Under the pieces are notes generated by a model. That model saw only the letters and a list, made by a program, of their open reading frames with translations. It did no database searches and was not told the DNA's origin. A program made the translations under genes and the position numbers. Positions 57,431 through 64,000 of a DNA stretch of 64,000 nucleotides are shown in pieces. Within the stretch, counting starts at the first letter, position 1. Each line of letters begins with the position of its first letter. The DNA comes from BOG-908 sp965198825 (GTDB taxonomy: Bacteria > Pseudomonadota > Alphaproteobacteria > Acetobacterales > Acetobacteraceae): the NCBI GenBank assembly GCA_965198825.1, contig CBDAQB010000003.1:744001-808000 (forward strand). Reading direction: 5' to 3'.

Positions 57431-57460
57431 TTGTCATGTTGACCAATACGCCGCTATACT
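57431..57460 (+). promoter_or_regulatory. Sigma70-type promoter of mucR copy 2
   Basis: TTGTCA (57431-57436), an 18-base spacer and TATACT (57455-57460), 27 bases before the mucR ATG. Expected transcription start near 57,467, giving a short leader. The alternative TTGACC at 57440 has poor spacing to a -10. Confidence 0.5.
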
Positions 57461-57487
57461 GTTGCGCATAGTATTCAGAAGTAGGCC

Positions 57488-58105
57488 ATGATCACCGAAG
57501 ACCACAACAAGACGCTTCTCGGGCTCACCGTCCAGATCGTCTCCGCCCATGTTCAGAAGAACCAGGTTCCCGCAGCCGGACTGCCGGCTCTCATCGAGCA
57601 GGTGTATGCTGCCCTGAGCAGTGCGGGCGCCGCGTCCGTCGTTGTTGCCACCGAGAAGCAGCAGCCGGCCGTGCCGGCGAAGCGTTCCGTATTCCCCGAT
57701 TACATCGTCTGCCTGGAAGACGGCCGCAAGCTGAAGACGCTCAAGCGCCATTTGCGTTCGACATTCGGCATGACGCCAGAACAATATCGCGAGAAATGGG
57801 GCCTCGCACCGGATTATCCAATGGTTGCGCCCAACTACGCTGAGCATCGCTCGCAACTTGCGAAGGCGCTGGGACTCGGCCGCAAGCCTGCGGAAGCCGA
57901 GGCGGAGATTGACGAAATCATCGAGGAAGCACCCATGGCGCCCGAGCTGCGCAGGCGTGCGGATCACACCGCTGCGTCGGTGTTTTCAAAATTTCCCAAA
58001 GGCGAACCTGCGGCCGAAGCCAAGGTCGAAGCGGCGGACATCGGCGGCAAGTCGCGCCGGCGCAAGCCGTTTTCGAGCCAGACTGCCCGCAGCATGAGAA
58101 AATAG
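57488..58105 (+). CDS. mucR: MucR/Ros family zinc-finger regulator (copy 2)
   Basis: 205 residues. The same core as the copy at 1,309: DYIVCLEDGRKLKTLKRHLR, TPEQYREKWGLAPDYPMVAP and RSQLAKALGLGRKP. It carries an extra C-terminal region of about 64 residues, first acidic (EAEAEIDEIIEEAP) then basic (GGKSRRRKPFSSQT), absent from copy 1. It directly follows the tRNA-Val gene on the chromosome side of attR, so it belongs to the host. The basic tail could change DNA compaction or oligomerisation. Confidence 0.92.
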   Translation: MITEDHNKTLLGLTVQIVSAHVQKNQVPAAGLPALIEQVYAALSSAGAASVVVATEKQQPAVPAKRSVFPDYIVCLEDGRKLKTLKRHLRSTFGMTPEQYREKWGLAPDYPMVAPNYAEHRSQLAKALGLGRKPAEAEAEIDEIIEEAPMAPELRRRADHTAASVFSKFPKGEPAAEAKVEAADIGGKSRRRKPFSSQTARSMRK

Positions 58106-58130
58106 GCTGGACGCGCGCGTTGGAGGACCC

Positions 58131-58180
58131 AAGTAGAACGCCGTTCCGTTTCTAAATCGAAAAGACTCGGCGTTCTACTT
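58131..58180. terminator. Bidirectional hairpin between convergent genes
   Basis: AAGTAGAACGCCG (58131-58143) and CGGCGTTCTACTT (58168-58180) are exact reverse complements around a 24-base loop. It lies between the mucR stop and the stop of the convergent substrate-binding protein gene. No strong T-run follows on either side, so it may be an mRNA 3'-end stabiliser or a Rho-assisted terminator. Confidence 0.65.
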
Positions 58181-59379
58181 CAGGTTTTGACGATCGGGCA
58201 GGCGCCTTCCTCCAGGCTGCGGTAGGCCTGGTCGGCGGGTGTCGTCGAGATCAGTCGGTAGGCGTCCCAGCGGCTGCTGCTTTCGGCGGAAGACTTCACC
58301 TGGAACAGATAGGCCGGCACCATGGCCTGTCCGTCGCGCCGGATGCTCGCGGCGCCAAAGGCATCGTCGTCGGTGGGGGTCGCCTTCATGTGGGCGATGA
58401 CGGAGGCCGCATCGGAGCGGGCGTTGGCGAGGCCCATGGCGGTTACGGCGCGGAGAAAATGCAGGGTGCCGGCATAGCAGGCGGCGCCGATCATGCTCGG
58501 CGGCGTGTCGCCGCCCAGGCGCTTGGTGAAGGCGCGTGTCCGGTCGTTCAGGTCCCAGTAGAAGCTTTCGGTGAGCAGAAGCCCGCCGGCCAATTCCAAA
58601 CCCAGCGTCTGCACGTCAGGCAAGAGCATCAGCAGGCAGGCGACGCGCATGTCGTCGCCCAGGCCAAGCGCGCGGGCGCGGCGGACCAGCGAGATCAGGT
58701 CGCTGCCTGCCGCGGCAAGGCCGAGGACAGTCGCGCCGCTCGCCATTGCGGTGCGGAGTTGGGGTTCGAAGTCGCCGGTGGCAGGAAACGCGTAGCGCTC
58801 GCTTCCCATGACGCGGCCGCCTGCTGCGATGACAGTGCGGCTGGTATCGGCCTGAAGCTCGCGGCCGAAGACCGTGTCGGCGCTGATGAAGAACCAGGTC
58901 GAGCCGCCGTCATGCACCAGGGCGCCCCCCGTGGACCGCGCCAGCATGTCGGTGTCGAAACCCCAATGAATGGTGTTCGGCGAACATTGGCTGCCTGTCA
59001 GGAGCGTGGTGCCTGCACCACAATCGATGAAGGCGCGGTTCTTCTCGCGTGCGACTGCATTAACGGCCAACGCCACTTCTGAGTTCGGCACGTCCACGAT
59101 GAGATCGACGCCTTCATGGTCGTACCACTGTGCCGCGATACCCGCTCCCTTCTTGGCATCGTTCGAGTGATCGGCGCTGATGATCTCGACATCGAAGTCG
59201 GAAGCGCCGCACTCGCGACCGGCCAGGCGGGTGCAGGCCACTGAGAGAGGGCCGGAAATGTTCCGGTAGGGACCTGTGAGATCAGTGAGCACGCCGACCT
59301 TGACCACAGGCCGCGGCGTCGCCCTCGCCGCGAAAGGCAGCGCCACGGCGGAGGCGAGCAGATGGCGGCGCTTGATCAT
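58180..59379 (-). CDS. Branched-chain-amino-acid-type ABC substrate-binding protein
   Basis: 399 residues from ATG 59379. N-terminal RRHLLASAVALPFAARA is a signal peptide with a twin-arginine, so Tat or Sec export is possible. The mature protein follows the Peripla_BP_6 (LivJ-like) pattern: VVKVGVLTDLTGPYRNISGP, VEIISADHSNDAKKGAGIAA, GVDLIVDVPNSEVALAV, WFFISADTVFGRELQAD and a C-terminal PAYLFQVKSSAESSSRWDAY. No permease or ATPase genes are adjacent, so it is an orphan binding protein. Ligand unknown; many relatives bind amides or aromatic acids. Confidence 0.88.
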   Translation of the reverse strand: MIKRRHLLASAVALPFAARATPRPVVKVGVLTDLTGPYRNISGPLSVACTRLAGRECGASDFDVEIISADHSNDAKKGAGIAAQWYDHEGVDLIVDVPNSEVALAVNAVAREKNRAFIDCGAGTTLLTGSQCSPNTIHWGFDTDMLARSTGGALVHDGGSTWFFISADTVFGRELQADTSRTVIAAGGRVMGSERYAFPATGDFEPQLRTAMASGATVLGLAAAGSDLISLVRRARALGLGDDMRVACLLMLLPDVQTLGLELAGGLLLTESFYWDLNDRTRAFTKRLGGDTPPSMIGAACYAGTLHFLRAVTAMGLANARSDAASVIAHMKATPTDDDAFGAASIRRDGQAMVPAYLFQVKSSAESSSRWDAYRLISTTPADQAYRSLEEGACPIVKT

Positions 59380-59443
59380 TGTGCGAGACCGGAAGGGTTC
59401 GCAATTGAAGCCTTCGGCGTGGAAATTCACAAGGAAGGAAGCG

Positions 59444-59555
59444 GTTCTTTTTTGAAAAAAAGAACCAAAAAACTTTTGCGATGTGGGACCGGGATCGTGG
59501 GAACACCCGGCCTAGATGTCCAAAAGTTTTTTGCTTCTTTTTTTCAAAAAAGAAG
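59444..59555. repeat. Dispersed AT-rich TIR element, copy 3
   Basis: About 112 bp, same ends and orientation as copies 1 and 2, with internal GGGACCGGGATCG. It lies between the start of the substrate-binding protein gene and the stop of the AsmA-like gene, both minus strand, so it follows the AsmA-like gene and precedes the other. Confidence 0.85.
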
Positions 59556-59568
59556 TCCTTTCTACCTC

Positions 59569-62500
59569 CTACCGAAGCGGCCCAAACACCCCACGCAAAA
59601 AACCCGGCGTCAAAGCCGAAAACGGATTTACCCCGATCTTGGGATCGGCTAGCGGCCCACGCACCGTGTAGCGGGCTGCGAACACGCCGCCGCCTTTCTC
59701 GGGCGAGAAGACTCGTCCCACGACGGGTATGTCGCCAAGCAATTGATTGAAGAAATAGGCGGGCACGATGGTGCCGGCGATGTCGGCGGTGTGCTGGCGC
59801 AGGTCGATGCTGCCTTCGGCCGTGAAGCCAAGAGAAGGCGAGTAGGCGCGCGCATTGGTCAGCGTGAGCACGCCCTTCTGCCAGCTGAAGGGAGCGACCA
59901 TGCGCATGAAGCGCAGGCCGGGACCGCGCAAGGCGTCGGCGAGGCCGTAGAGGGTCATGGCCTGCATGAGCTTGCCGATGGCTGGAGCGGCGGTGATCTG
60001 GAAGCTGCTGAGGGTCGCCGTGCCGGTAATTGGCGAGTCGGGTGCGCTGTCTGTGCTGGTGGCCAGGAGGGAGAGGCGGCCGCTGTGGATGTTGTCGAAG
60101 GTGCCTGCGGCGGTGAGCAGGGTTCCGGCGTCCTGCGCCTCGACGCGTATGGTGCGGCCGGCAGGTCCGGGCTCGATGCTGGCTGTGACCATGTTCGGTG
60201 TACCGGCCTCGAACTTTGCCTGAGTGACGCGGAGGCCGTCGTTGGTGGCGGTCAGGGCGACGGGAGAGAGGGTGTGGTCGGCGGCAAGGTCCACGCGGTC
60301 GAAATGGATGTCTGCGGACCAGGGGAGGCCAGGCTTGGTCGGCGGCGGCTCCGGCGGTTTTGCCGTGGCGGCGGGTGGCGGCGTTTTGGCGGGCTTGCGA
60401 GCCAGGTAGTTCGATAGGTCGAGCCGCGGGCCCTGGAGAGAAAGGGTGAGCGTCTTGCCTGCCTTGGTGGGGAGGCCGATGCGGCCGTGACCCGAGCTTC
60501 GCCCGATATCGACGGCGTCCAGAACAAGGGCGTCGAGCTCGCCGCCGGTGACCTCGACATGGCTCGTCACGCGCAGGCCTGGGCCTTCGGCGTGCAGATG
60601 ATCGAGGCCCGCGAGCTTGCCGTCGCGCAGGGTGACCACGGCGCCTGCGGTCGCCGTGGCGCCTACCGCCTTGGTCCAGCCGAGCGGGGTCTCGACCGCG
60701 GCTCCGGTGAGATCGGCGTCCACGCTCACCGTGTCGGTGCGGTCGCGCCGGGCTGTGTAATCCACGCTGACTGCGGCATGGCCGCCTGTGACGATGTCGG
60801 CCGGCAGGCTGCTTTGCTTGAGTTGTTCCGCATCGGGCTTGGCTTCGGCGGTGACGTGCTGGAGCACCTGCGAGGGCGGGCCGTCGCGGAAGTCCATGTC
60901 GAGCGTGAGGTCGGTGGGCACCGATGCGAACAGGCCGTGGCCATCGACGGTGAGGCCATCGTCGTCCACGGCCAGGGAAAGGCTGGCCTTGTCGAGATCG
61001 CGGCCGAGGGCGAGGTGGCCGAGATGGACATCGGTGAGGGTCGCACGCGCCTTGATGACGATGTCGTCGAGCTTGACGCGGTCCTCAAGCGGGAGGCCGA
61101 CGGAGAGGTGGGCCAGCATGTCGCCAGAGGGGTTGGTGATGTCGAGCGGCCGCCGGGAGAGCAGGCCGAGGCGCGGGTGGGCCAGCAGGGCCAGCGTATC
61201 CTGCAGCGGGCCGGCGATATCGGCGTCGATCTGGCCCAACTGGTCCTTGGCGGAAAGGCCGGTGATACGCACCGAGCCGCCGGTGAGGCGAAGGCCGCCT
61301 TGCTGTTTGCCCCCGGTTTGCTGGCCGCCCCCGCTTTGCTGGCCGCCGCTGCTTTGCTGACCGCCGCTGCTTTGCTGACCACTGAGTATGTCGATGTGGA
61401 GGGCGTCCGGTCCCTCCAGCACGAGGTGGGCGCGGCCGTGTTCGATGGGCGGAACGGGTTTGAGCCAGTAGGTTGTCAGATCGTCTGCCTGCAGGTCGCC
61501 TGATATTGCGGTGAGGGTCAGGCCGGAAAGATCGGCGGCCGAATCGAGGATGCCGTCGGCGTGGGCATCGTGGGCGCGGCCGGCGGGAACGTTCGATACG
61601 AGCCAGGTGCGGGCGCCGCCGCCGGTGCCTTCCGGCCAGTATTGTCCCAGGTCGGCGAAGGACGCCGAACCGAGGTCGGCGTGAAAGACGGCATGCAGGC
61701 GGTTGCCGGTGCGGGTGACGTCCGCGTGGCCGGTCACGACGGGCGGTGGCGCGTGCGCCGCGGGAGGCGCGGCGAAGTCGATCTTCAAGGCGGTGAGATC
61801 GATTTTCTGTGGGGTGATGTCCGCGTGTGCGGTGGCGCTGTCGATGGCGACGTATCCCTTGCCGGCGGCGAACCGGCCGGCACCGAAACTGGCGTCCAGC
61901 GTCGCGGACAGAGGGGCGAGGTTCGGGCCGAAACGGGCGTCGATGGCCAGCGTGAGCGGGGCGTCCGCAGCTGCGGCGCCGGCGAGCCTTGGATCTAGGG
62001 GGGCGAGGACCGCGGGTGAGAGTGGGGTAGTTTTCAGCGTGACATGCGCGCCGCCGGCGGCGAGTTCCACGGCCGCGGTCAGCGTTACCTGGGCTGCGCC
62101 TGCGGTGAGGCCGAGGTGGGCGGAACCGGCGACGCCGCCTGCCGGCTGGCGCTGTATGTCGGCGGTGATGCCGGTTGCGCGGAAATCGTTGCCGTCCCGG
62201 TCGTCGTGCACGGTCACGTGTGAACCGCTGATTTGCGCGCGGGTAAGCTGGCTGACCGAGCAGCAGCTGCCGGTTTCGGAGGGCGCGTGCGCCGCACTGC
62301 GCGGCCGGTTGATAGCCTGCAGAAGCGAAGGACCGCGGGTTGGCGAAGTTTGCGCGGGCGTGGCGCCCAGATCGAGGTGCCCGTCGGCGTTGCGCTGAAG
62401 AATGGCGTCGGCGCCGGTGAGCTCGATGTCCTCTGGCGCGAAAGTGCCGAGAAGGAGCTGGTCGAACGCCAGGGTGAGACGGCCGGATGCGAGCTTCAGG

Positions 62501-62787
62501 CGTGCGCCTTCGGGTAGGGTGACGGCGAGATCCGCGGCGGTCAGTTCGAGCGGCTGGTCGCGGGCATGAAAGCCGTTCCAGGCAAAGGCGGCGCTGCCGA
62601 CGTGGATCTTCGTCGGCTGGTGCGGGAGCAGGGCCTGCTCGCGGCGCACCAGCGCGGTCATGTCGACCGGCCCTTGCGCCGCGCGCCAGAACAGGATGCA
62701 CGCGGCCGCACCCAGCAACCCGATCGTGCCGACCACCACCTCCGCCAGGAGGCGGAGGAGCCACAGCGTCACGCGAGAGGCGGTCAT
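59569..62787 (-). CDS. AsmA/YhdP-like envelope protein
   Basis: 1072 residues from ATG 62787. One N-terminal membrane anchor (VVVGTIGLLGAAACILFW), then a very long beta-rich periplasmic repeat region of the AsmA/DUF3971 type (e.g. LKLASGRLTLAFDQLLLG, IDLTALKIDFAAPPAAH). The C-terminal AsmA block reads LTNARAYSPSLGFTAEGSID, IVPAYFFNQLLGDIPVVGRV and ARYTVRGPLADPKIGVNPFS. Relatives are bridge-like carriers of phospholipid to the outer membrane. A Gln/Gly-rich low-complexity insert lies near residues 470-496. It is divergent from glnE. Confidence 0.85.
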   Translation of the reverse strand: MTASRVTLWLLRLLAEVVVGTIGLLGAAACILFWRAAQGPVDMTALVRREQALLPHQPTKIHVGSAAFAWNGFHARDQPLELTAADLAVTLPEGARLKLASGRLTLAFDQLLLGTFAPEDIELTGADAILQRNADGHLDLGATPAQTSPTRGPSLLQAINRPRSAAHAPSETGSCCSVSQLTRAQISGSHVTVHDDRDGNDFRATGITADIQRQPAGGVAGSAHLGLTAGAAQVTLTAAVELAAGGAHVTLKTTPLSPAVLAPLDPRLAGAAAADAPLTLAIDARFGPNLAPLSATLDASFGAGRFAAGKGYVAIDSATAHADITPQKIDLTALKIDFAAPPAAHAPPPVVTGHADVTRTGNRLHAVFHADLGSASFADLGQYWPEGTGGGARTWLVSNVPAGRAHDAHADGILDSAADLSGLTLTAISGDLQADDLTTYWLKPVPPIEHGRAHLVLEGPDALHIDILSGQQSSGGQQSSGGQQSGGGQQTGGKQQGGLRLTGGSVRITGLSAKDQLGQIDADIAGPLQDTLALLAHPRLGLLSRRPLDITNPSGDMLAHLSVGLPLEDRVKLDDIVIKARATLTDVHLGHLALGRDLDKASLSLAVDDDGLTVDGHGLFASVPTDLTLDMDFRDGPPSQVLQHVTAEAKPDAEQLKQSSLPADIVTGGHAAVSVDYTARRDRTDTVSVDADLTGAAVETPLGWTKAVGATATAGAVVTLRDGKLAGLDHLHAEGPGLRVTSHVEVTGGELDALVLDAVDIGRSSGHGRIGLPTKAGKTLTLSLQGPRLDLSNYLARKPAKTPPPAATAKPPEPPPTKPGLPWSADIHFDRVDLAADHTLSPVALTATNDGLRVTQAKFEAGTPNMVTASIEPGPAGRTIRVEAQDAGTLLTAAGTFDNIHSGRLSLLATSTDSAPDSPITGTATLSSFQITAAPAIGKLMQAMTLYGLADALRGPGLRFMRMVAPFSWQKGVLTLTNARAYSPSLGFTAEGSIDLRQHTADIAGTIVPAYFFNQLLGDIPVVGRVFSPEKGGGVFAARYTVRGPLADPKIGVNPFSALTPGFLRGVFGPLR
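61299..61380. repeat. Tandem repeat in the AsmA-like gene
   Basis: Five or so units of about 15-18 bp around TGCTTTGCTG[A/G]CCGCC encode repeated QQ-S/T-GG motifs. The unit length is a multiple of three, so copy-number change would keep the frame. It encodes a flexible linker within the periplasmic region. Confidence 0.7.
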
Positions 62788-62801
62788 CCCTTGGCTGACC
62801 C

Positions 62802-62876
62802 TCTTTTGACCAGCCCTCTCTTGACCCCCCCTCTCTTGACCCCCCCGCTCTTGACCCCCCCGCTCTTGACCATTGG
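62802..62876. repeat. Five 15-bp repeats carrying TTGACC upstream of glnE
   Basis: TTGACC begins at 62806, 62821, 62836, 62851 and 62866, an exact 15-bp period in units like CTCTTGACCCCCCCG. It fills the divergent space between the AsmA-like start and glnE. TTGACC resembles a -35 box for glnE on the plus strand. Confidence 0.85.
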
Positions 62877-62900
62877 CGTGCCGCGCGCGCTGTCTCCGCG

Positions 62901-64000
62901 ATGATCCGCCGCCTTGCAGAACGGACGCATTGGGAAGAGGCACGTTGGCCGAGAGCGGCCGACGTCGCCGCTGCGGAGCGGCTGCTGGACGCGTTCGGGG
63001 CCCGCTACGGGGAGGTCGATCCGGCACTGACGCCGTTGCTGTGCTGCCTCGGCGGGAACAGCTCCTACCTCGCCGACCTGGCATTGCGGGAAGGCGAGCA
63101 GCTCCAGGCAATGCTGGCCGACGGGCCCACCAAGATCTGCGAGCGCGCCGTCCGGCAGTTGACGGCGGCTTCGCCCGCCCTGGCGCGCGGCGAGGTGGCC
63201 CGGCTCGCCAGGCAAGCAAAGCGTCAGGTGGCGCTCGCGGCGGCCATTGCCGACATCGGCGGCTTCTGGACACTCGAGTCGGTCACCGAGGCGCTGAGCA
63301 GGCTGGCGGATGCCGCACTCGGGCTTTGCGTCAGGCATCTGCTTTGGGTGGCGCATGGGCGTGGCGAACTGCGGCTGGGCGGCGGCGGACGGTCGGCCCG
63401 TTCCGGCTTCGTGGCGCTTGCCATGGGCAAGCTCGGCGCGCGCGCCCTCAACTACTCCAGTGATGTGGACCTCATCCTGCTCTTCGACCCGGGGGCGCAT
63501 CCCTATAACGCCGATGGTTTGGGCGCCATCCTCACACGGCTGGCGCGTGACCTGACCAGCCTCATGCAAACGCGTGACGCTGACGGCTATGTTTTCCGCC
63601 TGGATTACCGGTTGCGGCCCGATCCCGGCTCCACGCCGCCTGCTTTGGCGCTGCCCGCGGCGCTCGCCTATTACGAGGGGCAGGCGCAGACCTGGGAACG
63701 GGCGGCGATGATCAAGGCGCGGCCAGTGGCGGGCGACCTCGCGCTGGGGGCGCGTTTCCTCGAGGCGATCAGGCCGTTCGTCTGGCGCCGGCATCTCGAT
63801 TTCGCGGCGATCGCGGACATCAGGGCGATGAAGCTGCGCATGGATGCCCACCATGATGCGGCGCTGGAAGGGCTCGCAGGGCACGACGTGAAGCTCGGCC
63901 AGGGCGGCATACGCGAAGTGGAGTTCTGTGCGCAGACCCTGCAACTGGTGTGGGGCGGACGGAATGCGGCGTTGCGTGTTCCCGGGACTCTCGATGCGCT
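62901..64000 (+). CDS. glnE: Glutamine-synthetase adenylyltransferase, 5' part
   Basis: First 366 codons; the gene runs off the window. Adenylyltransferase-domain motifs: ALAMGKLGARALNYSSDVDL with the nucleotidyltransferase Asp pair, VFRLDYRLRPDPGSTPPALA, YYEGQAQTWERAAMIKARPV, ADIRAMKLRM and GQGGIREVEF. GlnE adds or removes AMP on glutamine synthetase in response to PII. This visible half corresponds to the deadenylylase (N-terminal) domain. Start at ATG 62901, after the repeat-containing promoter region. Confidence 0.93.
   Translation, partial: MIRRLAERTHWEEARWPRAADVAAAERLLDAFGARYGEVDPALTPLLCCLGGNSSYLADLALREGEQLQAMLADGPTKICERAVRQLTAASPALARGEVARLARQAKRQVALAAAIADIGGFWTLESVTEALSRLADAALGLCVRHLLWVAHGRGELRLGGGGRSARSGFVALAMGKLGARALNYSSDVDLILLFDPGAHPYNADGLGAILTRLARDLTSLMQTRDADGYVFRLDYRLRPDPGSTPPALALPAALAYYEGQAQTWERAAMIKARPVAGDLALGARFLEAIRPFVWRRHLDFAAIADIRAMKLRMDAHHDAALEGLAGHDVKLGQGGIREVEFCAQTLQLVWGGRNAALRVPGTLDA

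Noticed and set aside
57440..57460. TTGACC/TATACT as the mucR promoter
   Set aside because: The spacing is only 9 bp; TTGTCA with an 18-bp spacer to the same TATACT is the workable pair.
62802..62876. CRISPR array
   Set aside because: The 15-bp units are contiguous with no spacers and no cas genes are nearby; it is a simple tandem repeat.
62784..63944. 386-codon minus-strand frame over glnE
   Set aside because: Antisense shadow of glnE, whose adenylyltransferase motifs are unmistakable.

Overview
The window looks like the chromosome of a GC-rich alphaproteobacterium, most plausibly a Rhodospirillales/Acetobacteraceae-type organism. This is an inference from gene content (MucR/Ros zinc-finger regulators, an OlsB-like acyltransferase next to Fur, a YncE/phosphoesterase fusion, GlnE) and not from a marker gene. 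About 29 kb is ordinary chromosome in two flanks (1-22,313 and 57,274-64,000). The middle 35 kb is one integrated mobile element.

Left flank. On the minus strand are an ornithine-lipid-type acyltransferase (runs off the edge), fur and a MucR regulator, followed by a TusA-like protein on the plus strand. Then come a beta-repeat surface/secreted protein, a PatZ-like protein acetyltransferase with a reduced acyl-CoA-synthetase part, a secreted beta-propeller/phosphoesterase, and an ArsR/SRPBCC pair whose start codon sits in a perfect 12-bp dyad. A four-gene operon (rhodopsin - crtB - crtY - blh, 15,301 down to 11,424) has overlapping junctions and encodes a proton-pumping rhodopsin plus phytoene synthase, lycopene cyclase and the beta-carotene-cleaving enzyme that supplies retinal. 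crtE and crtI are not in the window. After it come a Na+/H+ antiporter with a slipin, a GMC oxidoreductase, an outer-membrane-type protein and a GH26-like glycosidase.

The element. A 54-bp perfect direct repeat (22,314-22,367 and 57,220-57,273) comprises the 3' part of tRNA-Val(CAC), whose intact copy lies at 57,225-57,299. Between the repeats, about 34.9 kb carries a tyrosine integrase, a primase-helicase fusion, a DUF5681 protein, a serine recombinase, DUF4238-like proteins, a tail fibre, an FN3/lectin-like protein, a glycosidase-like tailspike and a run of podovirus-type internal virion (DNA-ejection) proteins including three of 889-1064 aa. A regulatory/accessory right arm has an XRE repressor with a matching operator, a chain of five genes joined by 4-base overlaps, an IrrE-like protein, a GIY-YIG nuclease, a secreted trypsin-like protease and a DUF4238 protein. 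I find no large terminase, portal, major capsid or tail-tube gene, although both ends of the element are in view. It is therefore either a prophage that lost its head/packaging block or a satellite-like element that keeps only the cell-entry module.

Right flank. After the tRNA come a second MucR regulator with a readable sigma70-type promoter, a periplasmic branched-chain-type substrate-binding protein, a long AsmA-like envelope protein and the start of glnE. Three copies of a roughly 112-bp AT-rich element with near-perfect terminal inverted repeats lie in chromosomal intergenic spaces (2,072; 17,981; 59,444) and none in the mobile element.
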